Shown: positions 16,063-25,077, numbered from the stretch's first letter. The stretch: 64,000 bases of DNA from JAGLOK01 sp963677605 (GCA_963677605.2 CAXXDX010000006.1:868001-932000), one strand, 5' to 3'. The notes: generated by a model not told the origin, from the sequence alone. Made by a program: numbers and translations.

Positions 16063-18382
16063 ACACTTTTATAGTTCTGGTTCTCATACCTGGACTCTTT
16101 ACAATAAGTTTAGCATCAGATTTATTTTCCTTTTTAAGATACACAACCAATCTTCCGTTATGTGCTCTTTTATATTTAGCGCTGTATTCTGTAAGGTCTG
16201 ACTGATCACCATTTTCTATACCAAGAATCTTAACTTCTCCCTCTGTTTCAAAATAAAGTCTTGTATTGTCTGTACATGCTCTGTTTCCGTTTGAATCAAT
16301 CATAGTACATTCAACCTGTACTATCTCATCATTTTTGTCTCCCCAAATATTAAGGCAGATATCACAGCTTGCCATAGAAGTTTGAAGGCAGTCCTCAGCA
16401 AAATTATCTTCATCCGAAACAACAGCTTCTATAACTCCTTCTTCAAATTCAACCTGATACTTTGCGTATCCGAGTTTATAATCAACACTCTTTTTGCCCT
16501 GGCTTTTGCCATTTACTATAACTTCAACTTCCTCTGCATTTGAGTAGCAGTAAACATCAATAACATCACCAGGGATATAGTTCCACTTTCGCTGTAGTCC
16601 GAACAGTTCATATTCCATTTTCTGATCTGCAATATTAGTAAGCATGCTGACTACAGGTTTTTCCGACCATAAGCTTTTTCTGTAGTAATACATAGGTTTT
16701 TCATAGCCTGCTAAATCAAGCAGCCCAACTTGAGAACCGCGTATCGGCCAACCATGTGCCTCTCCCAAGAAATCAACACCGGTCCATAAAAATTGGCCGC
16801 ACACAAACTCTCTTTCCTGTACTGCCCGCCAGCAGTCAACCTCATGTCTGTTCTCGCTGCCTAAAAAAGCTTTGTCTGCATATTGCTTGTGGTCTTCATC
16901 ATAAAGATGTTCTTTATAGTTGTAGCAAACTACGTCAAAAATATCCACCAGCCCGATTTTCGCCGACAACTCCGGGAAAGCAGATGCTATAACTACAGGT
17001 CTTGTGTCATCACATGCCAAAACAATGTCCCGTAATTTGCTTCCTACAGGTATAAGTCTTTCAGAATTTGGCCTTCTGGCATCAAACATTCGCTCTTCTT
17101 CTGGTTTGTTTTTGTCATTATTACCAGTCATTTCAGAAAACAAGGGATGGCAGTAAGGATCATTGGGATAATCTATCTCATTTCCTACAGACCACATCAC
17201 TATGCTGGGATGGTTTCTGTCCCGAAGCACCATTGCCTCCAAGTCTTTTTTATGCCACTGCGGAAAATCTTTCGAATACCCTTGATGTGCCGGCGGATAA
17301 ACATTATGTCCGCATTGCCATTTGTTTTTTACACCTTCCCATTCGTCAAACGCCTCGTCCATAACAAGAAAACCCATTTCATCACACAAATCATATAATT
17401 CAGGCATTGCAGGGTTATGGCTCATCCTGATCGAATTACATCCAGCACCTTTAAGCTTCTCAAGCCTGCGTTTCCACACATCTTTATAAACTGCAGCGCC
17501 TAAACATCCGGCATCATGATGAACACATACGCCCTTCATTTTGACTGATTTGCCATTAAGAGAAAATCCCTTGTCACTATCAAACTCGAAGCTTCTTATG
17601 CCAATATTCAACTTCTGCTCATCATCGCAAACCTTTGCAGTTAACAAATAGAGGTTTGGATTATCTATACTCCACAACATGGGATTTTTAACTTTACCGT
17701 GGATTTTAATCTGCATATCAGAGTTCGCTGATACCTTATAATTTTCTGAAAACGAAACTGCTTCTTTGCCCTCTGAATCACACAATCTGAACTCAACCTT
17801 TGCATCCACTTCTTCGCAGCCCGCATTTAATATCTCAGCACTAATTTCAATATCAGCAGACTCTGTATCCGAGCAAATCGTTTTGAAAAATATGCTATCA
17901 GTGTTTAAATAAACTTTGTCATAAGCTCTCAGGCTCACTTTTCTTGTAATTCCTGAACCAGTAAACCATCTTGAGTCAGCAATATCAGCGTGTTCAACCT
18001 TTACACTTATAATGTTTTCATCCTCGCCAAAGCAAACAAAATCAGATATATCATACTCAAAACCTATATATCCATTTGGCCTCATTCCCAGGTAATATCC
18101 ATTTATCCATACCTGGCCGTTCTTATACACCCCGTCAAAAACAAGCTCTATAACCTTATCCTTATAGTCTTCGCTTAACTTAAAAGACTTGCGATACCAG
18201 GCTATTCCTCCTGCTAAATATGCAGTTCCGCTTGAGAATTCTTTAGAAAAAGGCATAGTAACTGACCAGTCATGAGGTACATCAACAGTTTTCCAGCCTT
18301 CGGGTTTATATCTCTTTTCCCAAGCCGTGGAAATATCACCATAGTAAAATTTCCAATTATCATTCAGATGAACAGTTTTCAT
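16061..18382 (-). CDS. Glycoside hydrolase family 2 (beta-galactosidase/beta-glucuronidase type)
   Basis: This 773-residue protein has GH2 layout: N-terminal jelly-roll sugar-binding domain (WYRKSFKL, DGVYKNGQVWINGYYLG), immunoglobulin-like domain, then the TIM barrel from about residue 285. GCNSIRMSHNPAMPELYDLCDEMG and IVMWSVGNEIDYPND are diagnostic; the acid/base is Glu near residue 402. The nucleophile Glu is probably in FLGSENRHE or the nearby FVCGQFLWTGVDFLGE segment. A C-terminal beta domain follows. There is no signal peptide, so it acts on imported oligosaccharides. It is the last gene of the operon from 24051. Galactose or glucuronate as the released sugar cannot be settled by eye. 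Confidence 0.93.
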   Translation of the reverse strand: MKTVHLNDNWKFYYGDISTAWEKRYKPEGWKTVDVPHDWSVTMPFSKEFSSGTAYLAGGIAWYRKSFKLSEDYKDKVIELVFDGVYKNGQVWINGYYLGMRPNGYIGFEYDISDFVCFGEDENIISVKVEHADIADSRWFTGSGITRKVSLRAYDKVYLNTDSIFFKTICSDTESADIEISAEILNAGCEEVDAKVEFRLCDSEGKEAVSFSENYKVSANSDMQIKIHGKVKNPMLWSIDNPNLYLLTAKVCDDEQKLNIGIRSFEFDSDKGFSLNGKSVKMKGVCVHHDAGCLGAAVYKDVWKRRLEKLKGAGCNSIRMSHNPAMPELYDLCDEMGFLVMDEAFDEWEGVKNKWQCGHNVYPPAHQGYSKDFPQWHKKDLEAMVLRDRNHPSIVMWSVGNEIDYPNDPYCHPLFSEMTGNNDKNKPEEERMFDARRPNSERLIPVGSKLRDIVLACDDTRPVVIASAFPELSAKIGLVDIFDVVCYNYKEHLYDEDHKQYADKAFLGSENRHEVDCWRAVQEREFVCGQFLWTGVDFLGEAHGWPIRGSQVGLLDLAGYEKPMYYYRKSLWSEKPVVSMLTNIADQKMEYELFGLQRKWNYIPGDVIDVYCYSNAEEVEVIVNGKSQGKKSVDYKLGYAKYQVEFEEGVIEAVVSDEDNFAEDCLQTSMASCDICLNIWGDKNDEIVQVECTMIDSNGNRACTDNTRLYFETEGEVKILGIENGDQSDLTEYSAKYKRAHNGRLVVYLKKENKSDAKLIVKSPGMRTRTIKV

Positions 18383-18424
18383 CTTCCCACCTCCATAAAA
18401 TACCTTCTGCTATAATCCTAACAA

Positions 18425-20437
18425 TCAATATGCAATCATAGGAATGCTTATTGGTTTTTCACCAAACGGTTCTTCGTCACCGTTTGCGACTTTATATATC
18501 ATTTTTGAACACTCTCTTGCAGCACCCATAATCTCTTTATGCGGAATAGAACAGACATCAAACAACCCTATGTTGTAATTTTCTCCGTCAAACCTGCCCA
18601 ATGCGAATTGGTCATAACACTGGAAGTAATGGCAACCAACACCATGTGAATGTGCAGCCGCTCTTTCGCAATAGTATCTAAATGCCTTACCCCTATCTTC
18701 CTGCGACTTCACAGCTTCTAAACCAGTAGCCGTAAGACCGGCATCAAGAGCACCAAAGTGAAACTCTCCTATCATTATCGGCAAATCAACATTAAGCTTT
18801 ACAACACCATCCAAATCATCTGTCGGGTCTACTGCATAACAGTTAATCGAGAATACATCAAAGTGCTGCCATCCTGTTACCACTATTTCATCGGATATCC
18901 ACGCCCACCTAATACCAAGATTCATATGATTTGGATCAATTTCTTTGCATGCCTGCGAAGGAATACGAATATATTCTTCAAGCATGATTTTTGAAAACTC
19001 CATCATATCTTCATGGCTCTTTTCCGTCCACGTGGATACTTTTTCCTGCCTTTGCAAAAGACCATCGAAGCTTTCATACTCTTTCGCCCAAGCGATGTTT
19101 AAATTATCTATTTCAACATATTTATTAATAAGATAATCTATAAGCTTTGTCTTGCATTCTGTTTTTTGTGTATTGTACAGCACTTCATCAGCAATAACCA
19201 AATGATCCACAAACGCCCATGATGGTTCATTTCCCAGAAAATAACCTATCATATAGGAATCATCTTTATATTTCTCAAGAAATTTCGCTGTATCTTCACA
19301 ACTCTTTTTATACTCATCTGAAAATACATCAGGAAAATCTCTGAATATTTTCTTTTCAGTAGTAGGAAAATGAGGAAGAGTCGCAACATAAGGCATTTTT
19401 GTTTTGCCAAACAAGTTCGGATCAGACCAATTTGCCAGAGTATTCATACCATGGCTTTTAAGCTGTCCCGTTATGTACTTTGTCCATTTTTCATACCAGT
19501 TATCGCCAAAAGCCTTGTATAGATTAGCTTGTTCAAAAGAGAACATAAGCGGTTTTCTTCTGTCTCCTTCAAAAAACCTTCTCGAAAAATCACTATACAT
19601 GTCTTTGTATTGATTATCTTCGCGTTCAGGAAGCCAGTCCATAAACTTTTCAAGTCCGTCAACCCTACAGTCTGCTCTAGCAGCAACACAATCAGGTCCA
19701 ACACTGAAAAACGCATTTCCTATAGGATCAACCAACCACCACTTGCCGTTTTCCTTCTTTTTCGAAAAGTATCCGGTTCCTTCAGTCAGTTTTTTCCCCT
19801 TCCAACCGCCATACTCATCCCAATCGGTATCAGCATACATGTAATCCAGACCATCAAATTCACTCATTAAAACTGATGACATCTGTTTAACATCCTGCAT
19901 TTTTCCTTCCCAGTTTTTAAGCTTATACTGTCCCATTTCATCAATAAGCTTAATATCCGGCAAAGGATATTTTTTTGGCTCATCATCCGTTAGTCGTATT
20001 TCAGACAATCTTAACTTTACATCTTGAAAGCAAGGATAATTTGAAAGGACTACTCTGCCAATTTCATTTTTTTCCACTCTTCTTCCATGGCAAACAACTT
20101 TAAGCTGTCCTTCATTGTGACCAGGGAATAATATGTGACCATCCAAAAGGTTCAAGTCAATGCAAATAAGTGTACGCACTTTAGGCATAAGGCCAAATCT
20201 TAAGTTGAAGATAGGCTCTCCGTCCATGTCTTTCTTGCTGAAAAGCAACATATTCATAGCCAGACTATGTTCTTGCAGCACTTCAGCAAAAAAAGTCAGA
20301 TAACGTTCTTTGCATGTGATTATTTCAGGAAGATATATCCCGCCGCCATCTGCTGGAAGGCCAAGGACTGCATCGGAATAATCTCCGGATATTATGCTTG
20401 TGTTTTTTGTTAATCTATCAACAGATATGTTAATCAA
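18425..20437 (-). CDS. Clan GH-A glycoside hydrolase resembling GH50 beta-agarases
   Basis: This 670-residue protein without a signal peptide has an N-terminal beta-sandwich-like region (about 1-170) and a TIM barrel. The segment GKWWLVDPIGNAFFSVGPDCV opening the barrel is characteristic of proteins annotated as beta-agarase or GH50-like. The acid/base Glu is in YFLGNEPSW (near 404) and the nucleophile in IMIGEFHFGALD (near 556), as clan GH-A requires. True agarase activity is not established; many gut Clostridia carry such proteins. The start codon is TTG, with GGAAG well spaced before it. It lies between the binding-protein and GH2 genes, and probably trims beta-linked galactosyl or related oligosaccharides inside the cell. 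Confidence 0.75.
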   Translation of the reverse strand: MINISVDRLTKNTSIISGDYSDAVLGLPADGGGIYLPEIITCKERYLTFFAEVLQEHSLAMNMLLFSKKDMDGEPIFNLRFGLMPKVRTLICIDLNLLDGHILFPGHNEGQLKVVCHGRRVEKNEIGRVVLSNYPCFQDVKLRLSEIRLTDDEPKKYPLPDIKLIDEMGQYKLKNWEGKMQDVKQMSSVLMSEFDGLDYMYADTDWDEYGGWKGKKLTEGTGYFSKKKENGKWWLVDPIGNAFFSVGPDCVAARADCRVDGLEKFMDWLPEREDNQYKDMYSDFSRRFFEGDRRKPLMFSFEQANLYKAFGDNWYEKWTKYITGQLKSHGMNTLANWSDPNLFGKTKMPYVATLPHFPTTEKKIFRDFPDVFSDEYKKSCEDTAKFLEKYKDDSYMIGYFLGNEPSWAFVDHLVIADEVLYNTQKTECKTKLIDYLINKYVEIDNLNIAWAKEYESFDGLLQRQEKVSTWTEKSHEDMMEFSKIMLEEYIRIPSQACKEIDPNHMNLGIRWAWISDEIVVTGWQHFDVFSINCYAVDPTDDLDGVVKLNVDLPIMIGEFHFGALDAGLTATGLEAVKSQEDRGKAFRYYCERAAAHSHGVGCHYFQCYDQFALGRFDGENYNIGLFDVCSIPHKEIMGAARECSKMIYKVANGDEEPFGEKPISIPMIAY

Positions 20438-20460
20438 AATTTACTTCCTTCTAATAAAAT

Positions 20461-20488
20461 GGCTGCAGTCACGCGTGCAACTGCAGCC
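20461..20488 (-). terminator. Intercistronic stem-loop between binding protein and hydrolase genes
   Basis: A perfect nine-pair stem (GGCTGCAGT/ACTGCAGCC) with a ten-base loop lies in the 82-base gap after the binding-protein gene. On the minus strand it is followed by ATTTTATT, a weak T-run. It is probably a partial terminator or an mRNA-stabilising hairpin that lets the abundant binding protein be made in excess over the downstream enzymes. Confidence 0.6.
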
Positions 20489-20519
20489 GCTTTTAAGTCC
20501 TATAGTTTTTCAGTAGATT

Positions 20520-22130
20520 CTATTCCATTGCTTTGTAAGCATCAAGCTGTGCCTGAATTTCATCTAACATTTCCTGAAGTCCAGCATCCATAAGTGCCTG
20601 CTGGAATGCAGCTACTTCTGCTGCAGGATCAGCTGTTTTGCCCCATGCAATTGTCGGAATATATGTTGAGCATACATCACCGATTGATGCAATAAGAGTT
20701 TCGCTGCTTGACTTATCAAAGATGAATTTTCCAAGAGGATAGTCTATTGCATATGTGTTGTACTCATCATAGAGATCCCATTTGCCGTCATAATGCTGTG
20801 CATTGTCAAGCTCAAGGCTATCATTACGTCCCCACCAGAAGTTAATGCCAAGGCTCATTGTTGAGCTGTCATATCCTTCAGGATCATCTTTTTTGCCGTC
20901 TTCTGTTATTACATAGTCAACGCCTTCTATACCATAGTTGTATAATCTGTAAAGAGTTTCTTCGTTTCTGATTTTGTCATAAACCATAATAGCTCTTTCA
21001 GGATGCTGCGAGTTTGCTGCAACTGCACATGCGCCGTGAGTAACTATGTCTCTTACCAAGTTTTTGCTTGTTTCGGAGAATGAATACATCTGAAGGTCAG
21101 AACCAGGTTGTTTAAGATCCATGTTTGGTCTTGTGCCTGTTACGTATGTCTGTGTGTGATGCTGGTCTGCAGCAGTCTGTCCAACATACATTAATTCACG
21201 TGTGTCACCATCATAGTTAAGAACGTCTTCTCTCCAGAAGCCTTTGTCTGCCCATCTTTTCATCATTACAGCATAGTCTACAAACATATCATCCATGTAA
21301 GGACATACGACTGTATAAGGATCCGCCTGTGATACATAGAAAGGAGCAAAGTTACCGGCTGAGATACCGTTTATAACAAACAAGTCAGAATATGCATTTA
21401 CATAGTGTCCGGAGAGACCTGCAACTATTCTCGAACCTGAAACATCCCAAGGAACTACGTCAGGATGATTTTCAAGCACGCCGTCAAAATAAGTTTCCAA
21501 GTCTTCAAAGCTTGTAACGTCGTCAAGACCTGCTTCAGCTGCCCAGTCGCCTCTGTAGAACATGCCATGGTTTGTCCACTGTGAATACTGATCTTCTGGG
21601 AAGAAATAGATGTCGCCTTCATAGCGGCATTCGTCCCAATGGCTTTCAGGAACAGCTTCCCATGTCTTAGGAGCATATGTAGCAATCATTTCATCAGGCA
21701 ATGCCATGAATGAACCTTTTTTCGTGTTTTCCCAAGCATTCAGCCAGTCAGTAGCAGTACCGATAAGATCCAATGTTGGGTCTCCGCTAGCAAGTGTCAG
21801 GTTATACTGTGTTTGCCAATCTGCCCATTCAATATACTGAAGCACAAGCTCACAGTTGATATCTTCCTTGAGTATTTTGTTTACTTCTTCCATGGTAGCT
21901 TCCATTCTTCCGTTTGTAGGAATGTTACCCATGTTAAGCCAAGTAATTGTTTCGAACTCAAGTTCTTCTTCTACCATTTCTTCTTTTTCTTCAGTATCTG
22001 CTTTTTGAGTAGTTTCTTTTGCGGTAGTCTCTTCTTCTTTGCTTGCGTCTTCTTTATTGCAGGCTGTTGCTGCAAAAATCATTACGAAAACAAGCATAAA
22101 CACGATAATACTTTTAATTCTTCTTTTCAT
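20520..22130 (-). CDS. ABC transporter extracellular solute-binding lipoprotein with DUF3502-like C-terminus
   Basis: This is a lipid-anchored binding protein of a CUT1-type importer, 536 residues. The signal peptide MKRRIKSIIVFMLVF ends at the lipobox FAATAC (Cys24). A glutamate- and threonine-rich linker runs to about residue 55. The C-terminal half, ending WGKTADPAAEVAAFQQAL, matches the DUF3502 type found with LplB/YtcP permeases. SD AAGGAG supports the start. It follows the two permease genes by 64 bases. Adjacent GH50-like and GH2 genes suggest beta-galactosyl-containing oligosaccharides as ligand, which is inference. Confidence 0.93.
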   Translation of the reverse strand: MKRRIKSIIVFMLVFVMIFAATACNKEDASKEEETTAKETTQKADTEEKEEMVEEELEFETITWLNMGNIPTNGRMEATMEEVNKILKEDINCELVLQYIEWADWQTQYNLTLASGDPTLDLIGTATDWLNAWENTKKGSFMALPDEMIATYAPKTWEAVPESHWDECRYEGDIYFFPEDQYSQWTNHGMFYRGDWAAEAGLDDVTSFEDLETYFDGVLENHPDVVPWDVSGSRIVAGLSGHYVNAYSDLFVINGISAGNFAPFYVSQADPYTVVCPYMDDMFVDYAVMMKRWADKGFWREDVLNYDGDTRELMYVGQTAADQHHTQTYVTGTRPNMDLKQPGSDLQMYSFSETSKNLVRDIVTHGACAVAANSQHPERAIMVYDKIRNEETLYRLYNYGIEGVDYVITEDGKKDDPEGYDSSTMSLGINFWWGRNDSLELDNAQHYDGKWDLYDEYNTYAIDYPLGKFIFDKSSSETLIASIGDVCSTYIPTIAWGKTADPAAEVAAFQQALMDAGLQEMLDEIQAQLDAYKAME

Positions 22131-22194
22131 TTTTTACTCCTTTTTTAATATAAATTGCATTACCAAAACTAAATTTCATTAAATCTGCATCACC

Positions 22195-23082
22195 TCACCC
22201 TTTGACCGATCCTACGGTTATTCCTGAGATAAAATATTTTTGAACAAAAGGATAAAGCAAGATTATCGGCCCCGTCGCCAACATGGCTGTAGCCATTTTT
22301 AGAGTTTGAGTCGGCAGTGTGCCTACAACAACATTCGCGCCAGCCAGCGATCCTTTCAGAGCAGCAGCTTCGTTAACTATCTTGTATAAGTAATACTGCA
22401 AAGGTTTGTATTCAACATTCGGCAAATACAGCATAGAGTTATACCATTCATTCCAATAAGCCAAAGCCAAGAACAGTGCTATTGTTGCTAAAGCCGGCTT
22501 AAGCGACGGGAATATCAGCGAAATAAATATCTTAAAATCACCGGCCCCGTCAATCTTTCCGGATTCCGTTATTTCATAAGGAACCGACTTTGCAAAGTTC
22601 TTCATAAGAATTATTAGCCACGGACTCATTAGGAGAGGCAAAAACACTGCAAGGTAATTGTTTTTAAGCCTTAAAAACTGAGTCATCCAAAGGTAAGTCG
22701 GAGCAAGTCCGGCATAAAACAAAGTCGTGAAATATATGAAAAATGAAATTTTATTTCTATAAACAAAATCTTTTCTCTGGAGAGCATATCCCGTCATTGA
22801 AACCAAGAACAGCCCTAAGCCGGTTCCACATGTTGTCATAATAATTGTTACTATGTATGAACCAATTAAAAATCTCGGGAATTTAAACAACAAATCATAT
22901 GCTGCTGTTGTGAACCCTCTCGGCCATAATGCAAATCCGTATTTGTTAATCATAGTTTCAGTACTGAAAGATCCTGAAATCATCAATATAAAAGGTATCA
23001 AACAAAACAGTGCAAAAACTGAAACTAATGTATATGCGATTAATTTAACTATATAAGCTGATCTATCTTCTCTAATTTTCAT
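22195..23082 (-). CDS. Carbohydrate ABC transporter permease, LplC/YtcP type
   Basis: This 295-residue membrane subunit has six predicted helices. The EAA loop reads TESGKIDGAGDFKIFISLIF, and the C-terminus FISGITVGSVKG is the diagnostic end of the YtcP/LplC subfamily. SD AGGAGGAAG precedes the ATG. It pairs with the permease 9 bases upstream. No ATPase gene is present in this operon, so an ATPase encoded elsewhere, probably the one at 5302-6444, must energise it. Confidence 0.95.
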   Translation of the reverse strand: MKIREDRSAYIVKLIAYTLVSVFALFCLIPFILMISGSFSTETMINKYGFALWPRGFTTAAYDLLFKFPRFLIGSYIVTIIMTTCGTGLGLFLVSMTGYALQRKDFVYRNKISFFIYFTTLFYAGLAPTYLWMTQFLRLKNNYLAVFLPLLMSPWLIILMKNFAKSVPYEITESGKIDGAGDFKIFISLIFPSLKPALATIALFLALAYWNEWYNSMLYLPNVEYKPLQYYLYKIVNEAAALKGSLAGANVVVGTLPTQTLKMATAMLATGPIILLYPFVQKYFISGITVGSVKG

Positions 23083-23091
23083 TTCTTCCTC

Positions 23092-24051
23092 CTAGAACAA
23101 TGCATATTCTTCGTCTACTTTTCGCACTGCATAGTTTGCAAGCAGTACGACAATCAATCCAAATACAGACTGATATAAGCCTACAGCTGAAGAATACGAG
23201 AAGTTGAATTGATTCATTAGCGTTCTAAATACAAATGTTTCTATAATGTCTGTATACGGGAACAATGCTGTATTTGCACGTCCGACCAGGTTATAAAACA
23301 ATCCGAAGTTTCCTTTTAATATTCCACCCAAAGCGAAAAGGAAAAGGATAATCATTGTAGGTTTTAAACTTGGAAGAATTATTCGCCAGATTTTCTGGAA
23401 TGTGTTTGCTCCGTCAATCTTTGCAGCTTCAACAATCCCTTCATCTATTCCGCATATGGCCGCAAAATATATTACCGATCCATATCCCGTAGTCTTCCAC
23501 AGGTTTACGATTACAATTATGAATGGCCAAACTTTTGGAGTTGAATAAACTTTGATAGGTTCGCCTCCAAAAGAATTAATCAGCGAATTAATAAAACCAA
23601 AATCGTAATTCAATACATTAAATGCGAGAAGTCCGACTAAAACAGCTGAAATGAAATATGGTAAAAACATCAATGACTGTGAAAGTTTTTTAAACCATTT
23701 GCTTCGAACTTCATTAAGAAGTACAGCAATGGTTACCTGCAATATATTGCCGAAAGTAATAAAGGCAATATTATAAAGAATTGTGTTTTTAGTTAAAAGC
23801 CACAGCTTTCCTGATTTGATTAGAAACTGAAAGTTTTCAAATCCTATAAATTCACTTTTAAAAATACCAAGCCTATAGTTAAAGTTCGTAAAAGCAATAT
23901 ACGCACCCGGCATTGGCAGATAATTAAAAACAATGAAAAAAGCTATTGCCGGCAAACACATCAGCAACAATGTCCTATTGTTTTTAATATTTTTTATGAA
24001 TTTTCCTTTAGTCGACTTTTTGGCAACCCGTTCAGTTGAAGCTTGAACCAT
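23092..24051 (-). CDS. Carbohydrate ABC transporter permease, LplB type
   Basis: This 319-residue membrane subunit has a short basic cytoplasmic N-terminus (KKSTKGKFIKNIKNNRT) and six predicted helices. The LPMPGAYIAFTNF element after helix 1 is subfamily-typical, and the EAA loop is VEAAKIDGANTFQKIWRIIL. It is the first gene of the operon that includes the DUF3502 binding protein, GH50-like and GH2 genes. A consensus promoter lies about 120 bases upstream, and a LacI-type operator lies in the leader 24 bases before the start codon. SD GGGGTGAAG supports the start. Confidence 0.95.
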   Translation of the reverse strand: MVQASTERVAKKSTKGKFIKNIKNNRTLLLMCLPAIAFFIVFNYLPMPGAYIAFTNFNYRLGIFKSEFIGFENFQFLIKSGKLWLLTKNTILYNIAFITFGNILQVTIAVLLNEVRSKWFKKLSQSLMFLPYFISAVLVGLLAFNVLNYDFGFINSLINSFGGEPIKVYSTPKVWPFIIVIVNLWKTTGYGSVIYFAAICGIDEGIVEAAKIDGANTFQKIWRIILPSLKPTMIILFLFALGGILKGNFGLFYNLVGRANTALFPYTDIIETFVFRTLMNQFNFSYSSAVGLYQSVFGLIVVLLANYAVRKVDEEYALF

Positions 24052-24074
24052 TTCTTCACCCCGTAATCTGTATT

Positions 24075-24088
24075 TGCAACCGCTTTCA
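24075..24088. promoter_or_regulatory. LacI-type operator O3 in the transporter leader
   Basis: On the minus strand it reads TGAAAGCGGTTGCA followed by AATA, matching O1 at all but two symmetric central positions. It lies about 80-95 bases downstream of the predicted transcription start and just upstream of the ribosome binding site of the first permease gene. A repressor bound here would act as a roadblock to elongating polymerase. Confidence 0.65.
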
Positions 24089-24176
24089 TTTTTATCTAAA
24101 AAATATTTCGCAATAACTTTTGTGATTTAAAGAATAATTTATGCATTAAGTATAAATTTTATTGCTGTATATTGTA

Positions 24177-24205
24177 ATTATATATATATGGTAATAAAAT
24201 GTCAA
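24177..24205 (-). promoter_or_regulatory. Sigma-A promoter of the transporter-GH50-GH2 operon
   Basis: On the minus strand a perfect TTGACA (24200-24205) and a perfect TATAAT (24177-24182) are 17 bases apart. The leader to the start codon is about 120 bases and carries operator O3. Confidence 0.85.
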
Positions 24206-24253
24206 TTCCTTTTTTGAAATTTGTTCATTTTGTGTTCATATAATAATTTTCTT

Positions 24254-24269
24254 AAGAAACTGGTTTCTT
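24254..24269. promoter_or_regulatory. Palindrome upstream of the transporter promoter
   Basis: AAGAAAC and GTTTCTT flank a TG spacer, a 16-base inverted repeat about 50 bases upstream of the -35 box. It differs from the LacI-type operators in this window, so it could be a site for a second regulator. No binder can be named. Confidence 0.4.
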
Positions 24270-24299
24270 TTTTTGTGTCATTATTAATACAACAATATC

Positions 24300-24331
24300 A
24301 AAAAAGACGGGGTGTTAAGTACACTCCGTCT
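24300..24331 (-). terminator. Terminator after araD
   Basis: The stem GACGGAGTGT/ACACCCCGTC has one mismatch and a five-base loop. On the minus strand it is followed by a run of six T residues. It lies about 25 bases after the araD stop. Confidence 0.85.
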
Positions 24332-24354
24332 CAAATATTGTTAATCAAATCAAG

Positions 24355-25044
24355 CTATTTTTGTCCGTAATAAGCATTTGCGCCATGTTTTCTTAAAAAG
24401 TGTTTATCCAGCAAAGTTTTATCCATTTGGCCGATACCAGGTGTCAGCTGTATTGTGTTATATGCCATCTTAGCAACTTCTTCCAGAACTACCGAGTTAT
24501 GTACTGCATTGTCTGGATCTGTTCCCCACGTAAACGGTCCGTGCATATTCACAAGCACTCCCGGCACCTGCATAGGATCAATGTTTTTAAATGCCTCAAC
24601 AATAACATTTCCGGTTTCTTTTTCGTATTCACCCTCGACTTCTTCTCTGGACATTTTTCTAGTACAGGGTATATCCCCATAATAGTAATCTGCATGTGTT
24701 GTTCCAAAAGCCATTACTGGCTTTCCCGCTTGTGCAAAGCTCGTAGCCCACGGAGAATGAGTGTGAACAACTCCGCCAATTTCTTTAAAGTGATTGTAAA
24801 ACACAAGGTGCGTAGGTGTGTCAGAAGAAGGATTCAGTTCTCCTTCCACCTTATTGCCTTCAAGATCCACTATAACAATATCACTGGCTTTTAGCTTGTC
24901 ATACGCCACTCCGCTAGGTTTTATTGCAACTAAACCTCTCTGTCTGTCAATACCGCTGACATTTCCCCAAGTGAATGTCACAAGATTGTGTTTTGGCAAA
25001 TCAAGGTTTGCTTTAAATACTGCCTGCTTTAAACTTTCCAGCAT
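24355..25044 (-). CDS. araD: L-ribulose-5-phosphate 4-epimerase
   Basis: This zinc enzyme interconverts L-ribulose 5-phosphate and D-xylulose 5-phosphate, linking L-arabinose (or related pentose/ascorbate) catabolism to the pentose phosphate pathway. At 229 residues it has normal length. The class II aldolase-fold landmarks are present: TWGNVSGIDR near the N-terminus, zinc ligands in VVHTHSPWATSFAQ and VNMHGPFTWGTD, and the SSDTPTHL phosphate-binding segment. SgbE/UlaF paralogues share these motifs, but lone araD fits best in a plant-glycan region. It is a single-gene unit with its own promoter and terminator; araA and araB are not in the window. Confidence 0.92.
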   Translation of the reverse strand: MLESLKQAVFKANLDLPKHNLVTFTWGNVSGIDRQRGLVAIKPSGVAYDKLKASDIVIVDLEGNKVEGELNPSSDTPTHLVFYNHFKEIGGVVHTHSPWATSFAQAGKPVMAFGTTHADYYYGDIPCTRKMSREEVEGEYEKETGNVIVEAFKNIDPMQVPGVLVNMHGPFTWGTDPDNAVHNSVVLEEVAKMAYNTIQLTPGIGQMDKTLLDKHFLRKHGANAYYGQK

Positions 25045-25077
25045 AACTTTTAATTCTCCTATAGTTCATTTTATACC

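Noticed and set aside
24400..24894. Plus-strand open frames opposite araD
   Set aside because: The minus-strand AraD has all zinc ligands and normal length; the plus frames are Cys/Phe/Ser-rich antisense products.
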